Positions 18,588-27,137 of a DNA stretch of 50,179 nucleotides are shown here, piece after piece (within the stretch, counting starts at the first letter, position 1; every line of letters begins with the position of its first letter). A program made the position numbers and the translations under genes. Origin of the DNA: Methanosarcinales archaeon. GTDB lineage: Archaea; Halobacteriota; Methanosarcinia; Methanosarcinales; Methanocomedenaceae. The DNA lies in NCBI GenBank assembly GCA_021108405.1, contig JAIOQW010000120.1, positions 1 through 50,179 on the forward strand, read 5' to 3'. Below the pieces are notes generated by a model. That model was given only the letters and a program-made list of their open reading frames with translations, ran no database searches and was not told the origin of the DNA.

Positions 18588-19073
18588 ATGACCACAATAA
18601 CATATCAACCGATCGGGATCATTCATTCAAGATTCAAAGAGCACAAAGGTACACCAATACAACCTGCTGCAGGTAAGGACATTACGGCTGAGGTTGAGGT
18701 ATTTTCCCAATATGTCGAAGGCCTGAAAGATCTAAAAGATTTCTCTCATATTATCCTGATAGTTCATTTTCATTTATCAGACGGTTTTTCATTAAAAGTA
18801 AAGCCATATATGGATGATAATTATCACGGCCTCTTTGCAACTCGAGCGCCACGCAGACCTAATTCCATAGGTATTTCAGTAGTACGTCTTAGTAAAATAG
18901 AGGAAAATATTCTTCATATCCGGGATGTGGATATAATCGATGGCACTCCCCTTCTGGATATTAAGCCTTATGTGCCGGAATTTTCCGCATCGGAAACTCT
19001 CAGGACCGGATGGCTCAAGACGAATGTGCATAAACTTAACACATCAAAAGATGATGGAAGGTTTACTAAATGA
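18588..19073 (+). CDS. trmO: tRNA (N6-threonylcarbamoyladenosine-37-N6)-methyltransferase TrmO
   Basis: TrmO (YaeB/TsaA family) methylates t6A37 of certain tRNAs using SAM, with a unique beta-barrel fold. The 161-residue protein has the family motifs IGIIHSRF, GLKDLKDFSHIILIVHFH, FATRAPRRPNSIGISVVRL and VDIIDGTPLLDIKPYVP. It is a typical short archaeal form without the C-terminal extension of the E. coli protein. It precedes a radical SAM gene by 9 bp and is probably co-transcribed with it. Confidence 0.93.
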   Translation: MTTITYQPIGIIHSRFKEHKGTPIQPAAGKDITAEVEVFSQYVEGLKDLKDFSHIILIVHFHLSDGFSLKVKPYMDDNYHGLFATRAPRRPNSIGISVVRLSKIEENILHIRDVDIIDGTPLLDIKPYVPEFSASETLRTGWLKTNVHKLNTSKDDGRFTK

Positions 19074-19082
19074 TAGTACTAT

Positions 19083-20147
19083 ATGATTACAAAAGTATCT
19101 GACTCATTTTATTCTTTTTTGCCTACCGGATGCAAGCTGTGCCATGAAGGTGCCAAAATGGTACTCTTTATCACAGGGCTATGTCGGAATAACTGTTTCT
19201 ACTGTCCCGTATCTGACGAAAGACGCAATAAAGATGTAATTTTTATTAATGAGCGTTCGGTGTCATCTAAAGAGGATATATTGCAGGAAGCTCATAGCAT
19301 GAAGGCTCTGGGCACAGGTATTACCGGAGGTGAGCCCCTTTTGGTATTACAAAGAGTACTGGACTGTATCAGACTATTGAAAAAGAATTTTGGCATGTCG
19401 CATCATATACACATGTACACTGCCGAGTCTCCTGATAAAGCGCAATTGCAGGATCTTAACAATGCAGGACTTGATGAGATACGTTTTCATCCGCCACAAC
19501 ATCTTTGGGACATATTTGCTAATTCCGAATTTGCCAGGTCAGTTACATGGGCAAAAGAACTTGGTATGGTGGTGGGAATAGAAATACCATGCATTCACAA
19601 AGCAAACTGTATTGTACCGTTTGCCCTGGAGTATGATATATTCCTTAATTTAAACGAACTGGAATTCTCTGTGACCAATGCCGCAGCATTAAAAGAAAGA
19701 GGATATTTCTTACTATATGATGAACTTAGCAGTGCAGCAGGAAGCAGGGATATAGCATTGGATATCAAAAAGCAATATCCCTATGTGCAATTTAATTTTT
19801 GTTCATCCCGTTTCAAAGATGCTGTTCAACTCCGAAAGCGTCTACTAAGAACTGCTGATGTGATTGCACGTACCTTTGATGAGATCACACAGGATGGTAC
19901 ATTGTTCTATGGGGTGATCACAGGAGACGAGGAGGAGATAATCAGACTGCTGATACATTTGAATGTGCCCAAAGACCTTTATAGCCCTGCCGGAGCAAGA
20001 GTCGAATTGGGTTGGTGGGTACTTGAGGATATTGCGAAATCGATCACAGGCAGGTTTGAATCATATTATGAGGAATGTTATCCCACACATGGAAAGATGG
20101 TTGTTGAAAGAGTACCTTTAACTATAGATTCCATGTATTTAAGGTAA
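19083..20147 (+). CDS. Radical SAM protein, COG2108-like
   Basis: The 354-residue protein has the radical SAM cluster motif CRNNCFYC (about residues 36-43) after GCKLCHEGAKMVLFITG. ITGGEPLLVL is the SAM-contacting GGE motif. An additional Cys pair (GCKLC) lies just upstream. It resembles archaeal COG2108 proteins, whose substrate is not established. No B12-binding or SPASM domain is apparent. The close tail-to-head link to trmO suggests a tRNA or nucleotide-modification context, which remains inference. Confidence 0.82.
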   Translation: MITKVSDSFYSFLPTGCKLCHEGAKMVLFITGLCRNNCFYCPVSDERRNKDVIFINERSVSSKEDILQEAHSMKALGTGITGGEPLLVLQRVLDCIRLLKKNFGMSHHIHMYTAESPDKAQLQDLNNAGLDEIRFHPPQHLWDIFANSEFARSVTWAKELGMVVGIEIPCIHKANCIVPFALEYDIFLNLNELEFSVTNAAALKERGYFLLYDELSSAAGSRDIALDIKKQYPYVQFNFCSSRFKDAVQLRKRLLRTADVIARTFDEITQDGTLFYGVITGDEEEIIRLLIHLNVPKDLYSPAGARVELGWWVLEDIAKSITGRFESYYEECYPTHGKMVVERVPLTIDSMYLR

Positions 20148-20203
20148 ATATTTATTTATTTATAGGATAACATATTAAGACACAAGTAAATTAAATATTA
20201 CCG

Positions 20204-20521
20204 GTGATAATACTGAACCAAAACCAGAATGAATTCAAGGAAAGACTGATCAAATACTTGCGTCGTGATGAGACTAATATCAGAAAAACGGTTCTGAGGG
20301 GTTTCCTTCTTGGAAAAACATATACTACTAATGATATTTACAAAAATCTTGTAGAGGAAGGATTTGATGTGAACTATCGCGGTGTTTCAGCTATGGTAGG
20401 ACTGATGAATACACGACTTGGCATCCTTCGCATCGATGTTACTCGAGAACATAACCTTTATTCCTTAAAAGAAGATTTTTTTGATATTGTCAGGACTGTG
20501 CTGGACAATTTCAAGAAATAA
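20204..20521 (+). CDS. DUF2551-like small protein
   Basis: The 105-residue product looks like the archaeal DUF2551 family: a helical start RLIKYLRRDETNIRKTVLRGFLLGKTYTT, a wHTH-like middle (NDIYKNLVEEGFDVNYRGVSAMVGLM) and a short wing (RIDVTREHNLYSLKE). A DNA-binding role is plausible but not known. The start is GTG at 20204; no in-frame ATG is near. It sits 40 bp upstream of nadX. Confidence 0.7.
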   Translation: MIILNQNQNEFKERLIKYLRRDETNIRKTVLRGFLLGKTYTTNDIYKNLVEEGFDVNYRGVSAMVGLMNTRLGILRIDVTREHNLYSLKEDFFDIVRTVLDNFKK

Positions 20522-20561
20522 TAAATTATCATAATTAGTTATCAACAAAGAGGAGGGTATT

Positions 20562-21374
20562 ATGCTTCGAGTAGGAGTTGTAGGCTGCGGAGCTATTGGT
20601 TCAGTTATTTGCCATGCACTGGATACGCAGATTGAAGGAGCACAATTGGTTGCCATTCATGAGCACCATACTAAAATCGTGGAATCACTCATTACAACTC
20701 TTTGCTGTAAACCGGAGGTGATGAAGGTCACCCAGATGATAGAGCGGGTAGATCTGGTAGTAGAGGCAGCTTCACCTAAAGCTGTTGCTCCAATGGCACT
20801 GCTTGCACTTGAGAACGGATGTAGTGTTATGATAATGAGTGTAGGTGCCCTGGTGGATAAACAATTATTACAAAGACTTGTTACTCTGGCAAAGGAGCAT
20901 GATTGTAAGATATATATCCCCTCTGGCGCAGTAACTGGTATAGATGGTATTAAATCAGCATCGGTAGCAGGTATTAAATCTGTGGCCTTGACCACTATAA
21001 AACCGCCCCGGGCCCTTACCGGAGCGCCTTATGTGGTAGATAATAATATTGATCTTTACGGGTTTAAAGAACCTACTGTAATATTTGAAGGTACTGCCAG
21101 TGAAGCTGTGAAGGCTTTTCCTGCTAATGTTAATGTTGCACTTAGTATCAGTTTGGCAGGAATTGGCATCGAAAGAACTAGAGTAAATATCGTAGTAGAC
21201 CCGAATTCTGATAAGAATAGACATGAGATCGAAGTGATAGGAGATTTTGGAAAATTCACCTCCAGCGTAGAGAATATACCTTCTCACGACAATCCTCATA
21301 CCAGTTATCTTGCAGCGTTATCTGCAGTAGCTACTCTAAAGAAGATCGCCAGCCCATTGCAAATAGGAACATAG
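20562..21374 (+). CDS. nadX: L-aspartate dehydrogenase NadX
   Basis: NadX oxidises aspartate to iminoaspartate, the first step of NAD biosynthesis in archaea lacking NadB. The 270-residue protein has the Rossmann motif GVVGCGAIGS (5-14), the VVEAASPKAV region, the IYIPSGAVTGIDGI substrate loop and the C-terminal HDNPHTSYLAALSAVATL signature with its catalytic His. The ATG follows GAGGAGGG. nadA and nadC are not in the window. The stop codon overlaps the Shine-Dalgarno of the following ABC gene. Confidence 0.95.
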   Translation: MLRVGVVGCGAIGSVICHALDTQIEGAQLVAIHEHHTKIVESLITTLCCKPEVMKVTQMIERVDLVVEAASPKAVAPMALLALENGCSVMIMSVGALVDKQLLQRLVTLAKEHDCKIYIPSGAVTGIDGIKSASVAGIKSVALTTIKPPRALTGAPYVVDNNIDLYGFKEPTVIFEGTASEAVKAFPANVNVALSISLAGIGIERTRVNIVVDPNSDKNRHEIEVIGDFGKFTSSVENIPSHDNPHTSYLAALSAVATLKKIASPLQIGT

Positions 21375-21382
21375 GAGAAAAA

Positions 21383-22096
21383 ATCATTATTTCTATTAAA
21401 AACCTCTCAAAGACCTTTGGGAATAATAATGTCCTTAATAACATCAACCTTGAGATAAAGGCAGGTGAATTCCTTACCATTTTCGGGCCTAACGGAGCCG
21501 GTAAGACCACTCTGATCAAGATCATATCCACTTTGATAAATCCCACATCAGGTACAGTTGTGATCAAAGGTTTCAATGTAAAAGAATCGCCATGCGAGGT
21601 AAAACAGCTTATCGGTGTAATATCACATGAGACATATCTATACCAGGACCTTACAGCCAGAGAGAACTTGCTGTTCTTCGGCAGGATGTATGGCATGTCC
21701 AATGATAGAATAGACCAGAGGATAAATGAACTGGTTGAATTGGTAGGTTTACAATACAGGCTGGATGATAGGGTAGGTACTTTCAGCAGGGGTATGAAAC
21801 AGCGTTTAAGTATTGCCCGTGCTGTATTGCATGATCCTGAACTACTTTTACTGGATGAACCGTATACAGGATTAGATCAGCATGCTTCCGCTGTATTTGA
21901 TAAATTACTGAATGATCTGAATATACCGGATAAAACACAGATCATGATCTCCCATGATATTGAAAGAGGAACTGCACTGGCGCATAGGGTTATTATACTA
22001 TATAATGGTGGAATCGTATATGAGACTGCTGCAGATAAAATAGAGGGTGTCAACAAGTTTCGCAAGATATATGAGCACTATGTCAGTGAGGTGTGA
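21383..22096 (+). CDS. ccmA: Haem-exporter-type ABC ATPase CcmA, non-standard start
   Basis: The ATPase has Walker A FGPNGAGKTTL (about 34-44), signature FSRGMKQRLSIARA, Walker B LLLLDEPYTGLD and the His switch ISHDIERG. With the CcmB gene 3 bp downstream, it is the energising half of the haem/cytochrome c maturation transporter CcmAB. There is no ATG, GTG or TTG in frame between the nadX stop and a TTG at 21533, which lies after Walker A. The true start must be near ATC (21383) or ATT (21386), just after TAGGAGAAA. The 237-residue length then fits the family. Confidence 0.85.
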   Translation: MIISIKNLSKTFGNNNVLNNINLEIKAGEFLTIFGPNGAGKTTLIKIISTLINPTSGTVVIKGFNVKESPCEVKQLIGVISHETYLYQDLTARENLLFFGRMYGMSNDRIDQRINELVELVGLQYRLDDRVGTFSRGMKQRLSIARAVLHDPELLLLDEPYTGLDQHASAVFDKLLNDLNIPDKTQIMISHDIERGTALAHRVIILYNGGIVYETAADKIEGVNKFRKIYEHYVSEV

Positions 22097-22099
22097 GAG

Positions 22100-22774
22100 T
22101 TGAAGGAGTTTTGGTACCTGGCTAAAAAAGACCTGCTTATTGAGTTTCGTACCAAGCAGATGTTGAACAGCATGTTGATATTCTCACTACTTATTATTGT
22201 AATATTCAACTATTCCTTTTCCAACATGCTTTATAAGGTCGATATATCTGACATCGCACCAGGTATTCTGTGGATCGCCTTTACTTTTGCCGGGATGCTG
22301 GGTTTATCAAGATCATTTGCCAGTGAAAAAGAGGACGGATGTCTTGATGGATTAAAATTGTGTCCTGTAGACCCATCAGCTATTTATCTGGGTAAGGTAT
22401 CGTCCAATCTGGGAATAATGTTTATTATAGAGGCTATTATCATACCTTTGTTTATCGTCCTGTTTAATTTTAGGGATATTACAGGTCTGGGTGGACTTGT
22501 GGTTATTGTTCTATTGGGTACACTAGGTTTTATCGTAGTAGGAACATTGTTCTCGGCATTAACGGTTAATATGAGGACGCGAGAGATCCTGTTGCCTGTG
22601 ATTCTGTTTCCTATTATTATTCCGCTGATAATGGCGGCTGTAATGGGTACACAGAAAGTACTCCTGGAAGGAAGTATTATGAGTGCTGTGAATGAGGTAA
22701 GGATACTGGTTGTGTATGATGTTGTTTTTATTATTGCTGCATTGTTAGTGTTTGAATATGTTATTGAAGATTAG
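22100..22774 (+). CDS. ccmB: Haem exporter permease CcmB
   Basis: The 224-residue membrane protein begins with a TTG after GAGGTGTGAG and has six predicted helices. The N-terminal EFWYLAKKDLLIEFRTKQ and SFASEKEDGCLDGLKLCPV (about 75-93) are characteristic of CcmB. With CcmA it takes part in haem delivery for c-type cytochromes, consistent with multihaem cytochromes in Methanosarcinia and ANME archaea. ccmC, ccmE and ccmF are absent. A hairpin repeat and a MITE begin right after the stop. Confidence 0.88.
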   Translation: MKEFWYLAKKDLLIEFRTKQMLNSMLIFSLLIIVIFNYSFSNMLYKVDISDIAPGILWIAFTFAGMLGLSRSFASEKEDGCLDGLKLCPVDPSAIYLGKVSSNLGIMFIIEAIIIPLFIVLFNFRDITGLGGLVVIVLLGTLGFIVVGTLFSALTVNMRTREILLPVILFPIIIPLIMAAVMGTQKVLLEGSIMSAVNEVRILVVYDVVFIIAALLVFEYVIED

Positions 22775-22776
22775 AT

Positions 22777-22803
22777 AATCCGAGTTTTAGCGAGGATTTT
22801 GTT
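22777..22803. repeat. Hairpin module directly after ccmB
   Basis: ATCCGAGTTTTAGCGAGGAT followed by TTTGTTT, starting 3 bp after the ccmB stop. The T-rich end makes it a candidate terminator; it is a degenerate single module of the hairpin family. Confidence 0.6.
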
Positions 22804-22808
22804 TCTGT

Positions 22809-23067
22809 GGCACTGTACCATTTTCCAGTTATTTTTCAGACACAGATTTACACGGATTTACACGGATTTGATTTTGATCAAATACTTTCTATCACAAACG
22901 TAATGGAATCTTATGATATCGACCACAACAACCTTAAATCTGTGTTACCTGCACGCCCCTTAGGCGTTGCAGGCATTCAACTCCGCAGGAGTTGAATGTA
23001 TCCGTGTCTATGCAATTATCGATTTAAATAATCCTCTATTGAAATAACTGGTTTTTAGGACAGTGCC
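22809..23067. mobile_element. MITE family B, copy 1, with 9-bp target duplication
   Basis: Ends GGCACTGTACC and GGACAGTGCC lie within imperfect inverted repeats of about 28 bp that share CCAGTTATTT. The element is flanked by TGTTTCTGT on both sides, a 9-bp target duplication. It is 259 bp and non-coding. It contains an extra insert of about 60 bp with two perfect hairpins (CCTGCACGCC/GGCGTTGCAGG and ATTCAACTCC/GGAGTTGAAT) that copy 2 lacks. Confidence 0.88.
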
Positions 23068-23204
23068 TGTTTCTGTATATATTTTATAAAAATATATCTC
23101 AAGTAAATGCAAATGGAGTGAGCATTTATTGGTAAAGTGATATAGTTATAATTACTGATAGAAACTTATTTTATATTTGAAATATATGTAAACGACGAGT
23201 AAAA

Positions 23205-23753
23205 ATGAAAAGATCAGTAATTCGTGTTAAAGGGAAGGTTCAACGTGTCGGGTATCGTGATGAGGTAGAGGAGATAGCAAGGCAATTGGAAATAGCCGGT
23301 TTTGTTGAGAATATAAAGCCTTATGATGTGCAAATTATCGCTGAAGGTGAAGATTAGAATATAGAGCAGTTCATCAAATAAATAACAATTAAAAGATATC
23401 CGATTAATGTAGAACTGGTAGAGGTTCAGCTTAACGAATTTAAATCTGAATTCGAATATTTTGAAATAAAAAGGGGAGAATGGCAGGAAGAAATAGGTGA
23501 AAGCTTAGATATGGCTGGAAAATTACTACATAAATCTATAGAACTTAGTACAGAATCAGTCATAATAGGAAATAAAATGCTCGATAAACAGGATAAAGTG
23601 CTTGAAAAACAAGATACGATGATTGAAAAACAAGATGAATCTATTGTTGAAATAAAAGGATTACGCCAGGATTTAAAATCATATATGAAGGAAAGATTTG
23701 ATTACTTAGAGCATGAGATTGTGATGATTAAGGAAAAAATAGGGATAATATAA
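23205..23753 (+). pseudogene. Acylphosphatase-like gene with C-terminal coiled coil, broken by two stops
   Basis: ATG 23205 opens MKRSVIRVKGKVQRVGYRDEV, the acylphosphatase signature GxVQxVGYR. The frame stops at TAG (23355) and TAA (23379) but then continues without shift through NVELVEVQLNEFKSEF and KRGEWQEEI. It ends in a long heptad region (DKQDKVLEKQDTMIEKQD) before the TAA at 23751. The protein would be about 180 residues if both stops were read through. Two nonsense mutations in an otherwise clean frame mark a recent pseudogene. A separately translated C-terminal part from 23511 is possible. Confidence 0.75.
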
Positions 23754-23759
23754 ACAGGA

Positions 23760-24102
23760 TTGCTCAAAAGTTTTTTTTTCAATATCCACCTCAAAAAGCA
23801 TGGTATTTTGACCGGATGTTGGTGTTGCAGTGTATCATGTCGCTCTTTTCTAATATTCTTATATTGCCTCTTGAGAAATTTATGTGAATTAGTGTTAATA
23901 CGTGTCAAAAAAAATTTAATTATAATAAGGAAGTATATATTGCTTACGATTCTTATCCAGGATTACACTTTCTATAGAAAGAAAAGTAATCATGATAATG
24001 TCCGAGAGCATTTTATCCCCTCTGAATTTTAATTTAAAGACGCCATACATAGCAACTATTCACCTCTTTTATACAAAATTTATGAAAAAATCATAAAAAG
24101 GT
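23760..24102. other. Gap without a recognisable gene
   Basis: A 90-codon open frame (23760-24032) exists on the plus strand but has a poor start, many Cys, Phe and Ile residues and no domain pattern, so I do not call it. A TATA-like CTTTTATAC near 24065 is a plausible promoter for the next gene. Confidence 0.4.
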
Positions 24103-24954
24103 ATGAATATATACTATGAACTCTCAACAAAATACACCATGACTCAAACAACTACAGAAATAGATAATGAAATATTAAATATCTACTCATTAACAAGGGA
24201 CCTTAAAGACCGGGAGATCTTGTATAGTCAGTCAGATCATCTGATGGATTTTTTTAAGAGACTTGATTACCTGGCAACATTGGATATAGATGATCAACAT
24301 GTACAACAGATGATTTGCAGTTCCCGAAAAGGAACTATGTTAAAATCTATAGTCAGGTTCAGGAATTTATACAGTCTAAGACTTGAGATTGAAAATGCCA
24401 ATTCGATACTTGACAGCTGCGATCCGTGGGATGTCTTGAGAGGGTTTACCCATTTTACTAATTATCTTCAACTGGCCCGAACAGAATACCAGGGATCAGC
24501 ACTCAAACAAGGTGATTGTGTGGTATTCCTTGGAAGCGGACCCCTGCCCCTATCCCTGATCATATTATGCCATTACCACGGCCTTAATGGAATAGGGATC
24601 GAACAGGAACCTGAGAGGGTACAACTTTCAAGAAAAGTTATTAAAAAGCTGGGGCTTTCCAATCAGATCAAGATCATAGACGGAAACCATTTTACCTTAC
24701 CTCTTAGCAGTAAATGTGATCTTCTTATGGTAGCTGCTGCTGCCCAACCCAAGACCGAAGTATTTGCCCATCTGGCAAATGTTGTACCATCCAGAGCAAA
24801 ATTATCCTACCGCCTCTATGAAAAAGGATTAAGAAGATTATTAGAAACACCGGAATTAGTAACACTACCTGAAATGTTCAAAGAATCTCTCAGGATCAGA
24901 CCCAAACCACCTGTTAATAACACTGTGGTATTTATAACTAAAGCGGTAAGTTGA
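24103..24954 (+). CDS. Nicotianamine synthase-like protein
   Basis: Nicotianamine synthases join aminocarboxypropyl groups of SAM to make metal chelators; an archaeal homologue makes a related molecule from SAM and glutamate. The 283-residue protein has the helical N-terminal part (about 10-110) and the Rossmann-like SAM site FLGSGPLPLSLIIL (about 150-163) followed by GIEQEPERVQLSRKV, typical of the family. A role in nickel or cobalt handling would suit a methanogen. ATG 24103 follows AAAGGT; ATG 24139 is an alternative that starts at the conserved region. Confidence 0.8.
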   Translation: MNIYYELSTKYTMTQTTTEIDNEILNIYSLTRDLKDREILYSQSDHLMDFFKRLDYLATLDIDDQHVQQMICSSRKGTMLKSIVRFRNLYSLRLEIENANSILDSCDPWDVLRGFTHFTNYLQLARTEYQGSALKQGDCVVFLGSGPLPLSLIILCHYHGLNGIGIEQEPERVQLSRKVIKKLGLSNQIKIIDGNHFTLPLSSKCDLLMVAAAAQPKTEVFAHLANVVPSRAKLSYRLYEKGLRRLLETPELVTLPEMFKESLRIRPKPPVNNTVVFITKAVS

Positions 24955-24969
24955 ACTGTTGATCAAAGA

Positions 24970-25512
24970 TCATTTCCTGCCCAGGGACCTGGCAAAACTG
25001 ATACTATCACACACATCTCCCTGGAAATTCACTATGGCAGCAGATACTTTTCTGTTATGAATAGTTATCTCGGCAGCACTTGGTTCTGATAACCTCGGAG
25101 ATGTCGGACTGCCAGGACACAGCAGAGTAATATCTCCTATCGTATGCAGCTTAGGCGTGTGTATATGACCAAAAATCAAGAAATCTACCTTTAATTCCCT
25201 GGCAAAATAACCCAGTCCTGTAACATTTGTTGAAGATAACTGACCCTTATGGGTCACACCAAAGCGTATTTTGTCAATCTCAAAGGTAGTATGTTCAGGA
25301 AGAAAATTTTTAAGTTCTGGGGGATCCATGTTCCCTGCTACACATATAAGCCGGTTCATGCTGTTAAGTTCATTATAACAGTCCAGAGATACAAAATCAC
25401 CTGCATGAACGATCATATCAGATTGTTTCAACATATTTAACAGGGGGACTGGTAAAATGGATATTGGCTGTCCTGGTCTGAGATGGGTATCTGAGATAAC
25501 AGTGATCTTCAT
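24970..25512 (-). CDS. MJ0936/YfcE-like metallophosphoesterase
   Basis: The 180-residue protein carries the calcineurin-like motifs in order: ISDTHL (6-11), VHAGDF, VAGNMD, THKGQ and IFGHIHTPKL. It is a small cytosolic phosphodiesterase of the COG0622 family; the physiological substrate is unknown. The ATG at 25512 overlaps the stop of the upstream methanopterin gene (ATGA), giving translational coupling. A longer open frame upstream is only the other frame of that gene. Confidence 0.9.
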   Translation of the reverse strand: MKITVISDTHLRPGQPISILPVPLLNMLKQSDMIVHAGDFVSLDCYNELNSMNRLICVAGNMDPPELKNFLPEHTTFEIDKIRFGVTHKGQLSSTNVTGLGYFARELKVDFLIFGHIHTPKLHTIGDITLLCPGSPTSPRLSEPSAAEITIHNRKVSAAIVNFQGDVCDSISFARSLGRK

Positions 25513-26453
25513 AATTGCGCACCTGAATTCCTGGCATGTGTAATAAAAACACTTCCGTTGATTGTATCTTCCATATATTCTGATACTGCCTTCTCTATAT
25601 TCTTCGGGTCTTCTCCTACTGCGAAGACAGTTGGTCCGAAGGAACTCATACCTGCTCCATATGCTCCGTTCTCCCTCATAATATCCATACATTCTTTTAC
25701 TTCTTTTTTCTGCAACGCTATCTCATGCCTTTTAAACCCTACTTTCTGGATGCGGTTAATAGCATCTCCAAAACATACCGGATCCTCCTCAATTATTGCC
25801 GGGAGCATCTCCATTAATATGATATGAGAAATAGTCCTCACTTCATGTAAAGGGATAGGACAGTATTCCTTGAATATATCAACTTCCTTATGTGAAGAAG
25901 CACCTTGTAATTCCGGTATAGCGACCACTATAGGCCAGTTGGGAAAATCATGCCTGAACAATACAGGTCCAGGTGGTACACAGCTGGCTGCTGATGGAGA
26001 AAAAGCGCCTTTATCAGAAAAACGGTGGCCTCCGTCTACAATAAACCCTCCGTGTTCGAAAGATTCCACTCCTATGCCTGATGTTCCACCGCGGCCCACC
26101 AGTACTGCTACCTCTCTTATGCTCAATCCGAGATCATAAAGCTGGTTAACAGCCCAGCCTGCAGATAGACTGCTCTGGGTCCCGCTGCCCAGACCTCTGT
26201 GGGAGGGGAATGATTCTTCCAGTGTGATGTGGATCCCTTCACCCTTTGGGATAACCGCTTGAGCTGCCGCTTTTATACGTGGAGTATATTCCTTATCACC
26301 TGTTACGAATACGCCCTCGTTAGACTTTATAGCAGATAATCTCATGGAAGGATTGTCAAGAGTTAATCCTACTCCACCATCTACTCTTCCCAGGGCTGCG
26401 TTTAAGTCGATTAACGTAATATGTAGTCTGGAAGGGGTTGTTATTTTGATCAT
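25509..26453 (-). CDS. mptG: Beta-ribofuranosylaminobenzene 5'-phosphate synthase
   Basis: This GHMP-like enzyme condenses p-hydroxybenzoate or p-aminobenzoate with PRPP, an early committed step of (tetrahydro)methanopterin synthesis. The 314-residue protein has PSRLHITLIDLN, GGVGLTLDNP, the glycine-rich PSHRGLGSGTQSSLSAGWA (about 84-102), GRGGTSGIGVESFEHGGFIVDGGH and YGAGMSSFGPTVFAV near the C-terminus. It forms a two-gene unit with the phosphodiesterase. A degenerate AAATCC/GGATTT hairpin lies 8 bp upstream of its start. Confidence 0.93.
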   Translation of the reverse strand: MIKITTPSRLHITLIDLNAALGRVDGGVGLTLDNPSMRLSAIKSNEGVFVTGDKEYTPRIKAAAQAVIPKGEGIHITLEESFPSHRGLGSGTQSSLSAGWAVNQLYDLGLSIREVAVLVGRGGTSGIGVESFEHGGFIVDGGHRFSDKGAFSPSAASCVPPGPVLFRHDFPNWPIVVAIPELQGASSHKEVDIFKEYCPIPLHEVRTISHIILMEMLPAIIEEDPVCFGDAINRIQKVGFKRHEIALQKKEVKECMDIMRENGAYGAGMSSFGPTVFAVGEDPKNIEKAVSEYMEDTINGSVFITHARNSGAQL

Positions 26454-26590
26454 TGATAATTAAATCCTCTCTCTGGTCGGATTTTCTATAGTAAATAATC
26501 TTATAGGTAATATACTATATGAATTTTTATAGCTACGTGGTCTATAAAATAGATTTAAGTGCAATGACTCATAAATAACTCATGGGGATT

Positions 26591-26965
26591 ATGTCAGATA
26601 TCTTTAATACCATTTCAATTATAGTAAACCTAGCATCAATAATACTGGCACTGATCGGATTATTCTTTGTGATCGGGAACTGGCGGGTATGGAAAAGGAT
26701 AGGGTCAGATATAATAAAAGCCAAAGCATTCTTAAATAAGGGTTTTTTAGAATGGAACTGGATCGGTATAGTAGTAGTGGGAGCTTTGATAGTAACAAGG
26801 CGAGTATTCAGGTTCTTTGAACTTATGACTGATGAGATCATGATGTCTCATAAGATCGAAGTCATTTTTGATGTGATAGGTTTTTTGGTAATATTCCTGT
26901 TATTTCTTATAGCGTATCAATGGTATAAATTGATACATAGCCATAACAGGGTGTCTCAAAACTAA
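26591..26965 (+). CDS. Small membrane protein, unknown, 3' end in a MITE
   Basis: The 124-residue protein has three predicted helices (about 6-30, 55-72 and 93-112) separated by basic loops. I do not recognise the family. The ATG at 26591 is preferred over the one at 26582. The last residues RVSQN come from the 107-bp MITE that begins at 26947. Removing the element and one target copy would end the frame HSHK stop at nearly the same place, so the insertion barely changed the protein. Confidence 0.5.
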   Translation: MSDIFNTISIIVNLASIILALIGLFFVIGNWRVWKRIGSDIIKAKAFLNKGFLEWNWIGIVVVGALIVTRRVFRFFELMTDEIMMSHKIEVIFDVIGFLVIFLLFLIAYQWYKLIHSHNRVSQN

Positions 26966-27053
26966 AATTCCCATGGAAAAGGAGTCTAATTATGCCTTTA
27001 AATCAAGAACTAAGGTCTAAATTTTTCATTTTTTGGACTTTTGGGACAGCCTG
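26947..27053. mobile_element. 107-bp MITE family C, copy 1, 4-bp target duplication
   Basis: Ends CAGGGTGTCTCAAAA and TTTTGGGACAGCCTG are imperfect 15-bp inverted repeats. ATAA flanks both sides. The 107 bp are identical to the copy at 49082-49188, so both moved recently or have been conserved by conversion. It is non-coding and must be moved by a transposase encoded elsewhere. Confidence 0.9.
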
Positions 27054-27137
27054 ATAAGTAAGGTATCGATCTAATAATGATCTCCATATCAAAACCTTTA
27101 TGAATAGATATAACCTCAATAATCAATGGTGAACAAT

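Noticed and set aside
23205-23753. Pyrrolysine readthrough as a full explanation for the broken acylphosphatase
   Set aside because: One of the two stops is TAA, which pyrrolysine does not decode, so decay is the simpler reading.
23760-24032. 90-codon open frame on the plus strand
   Set aside because: Poor start context, odd composition and no domain pattern; probably non-coding.
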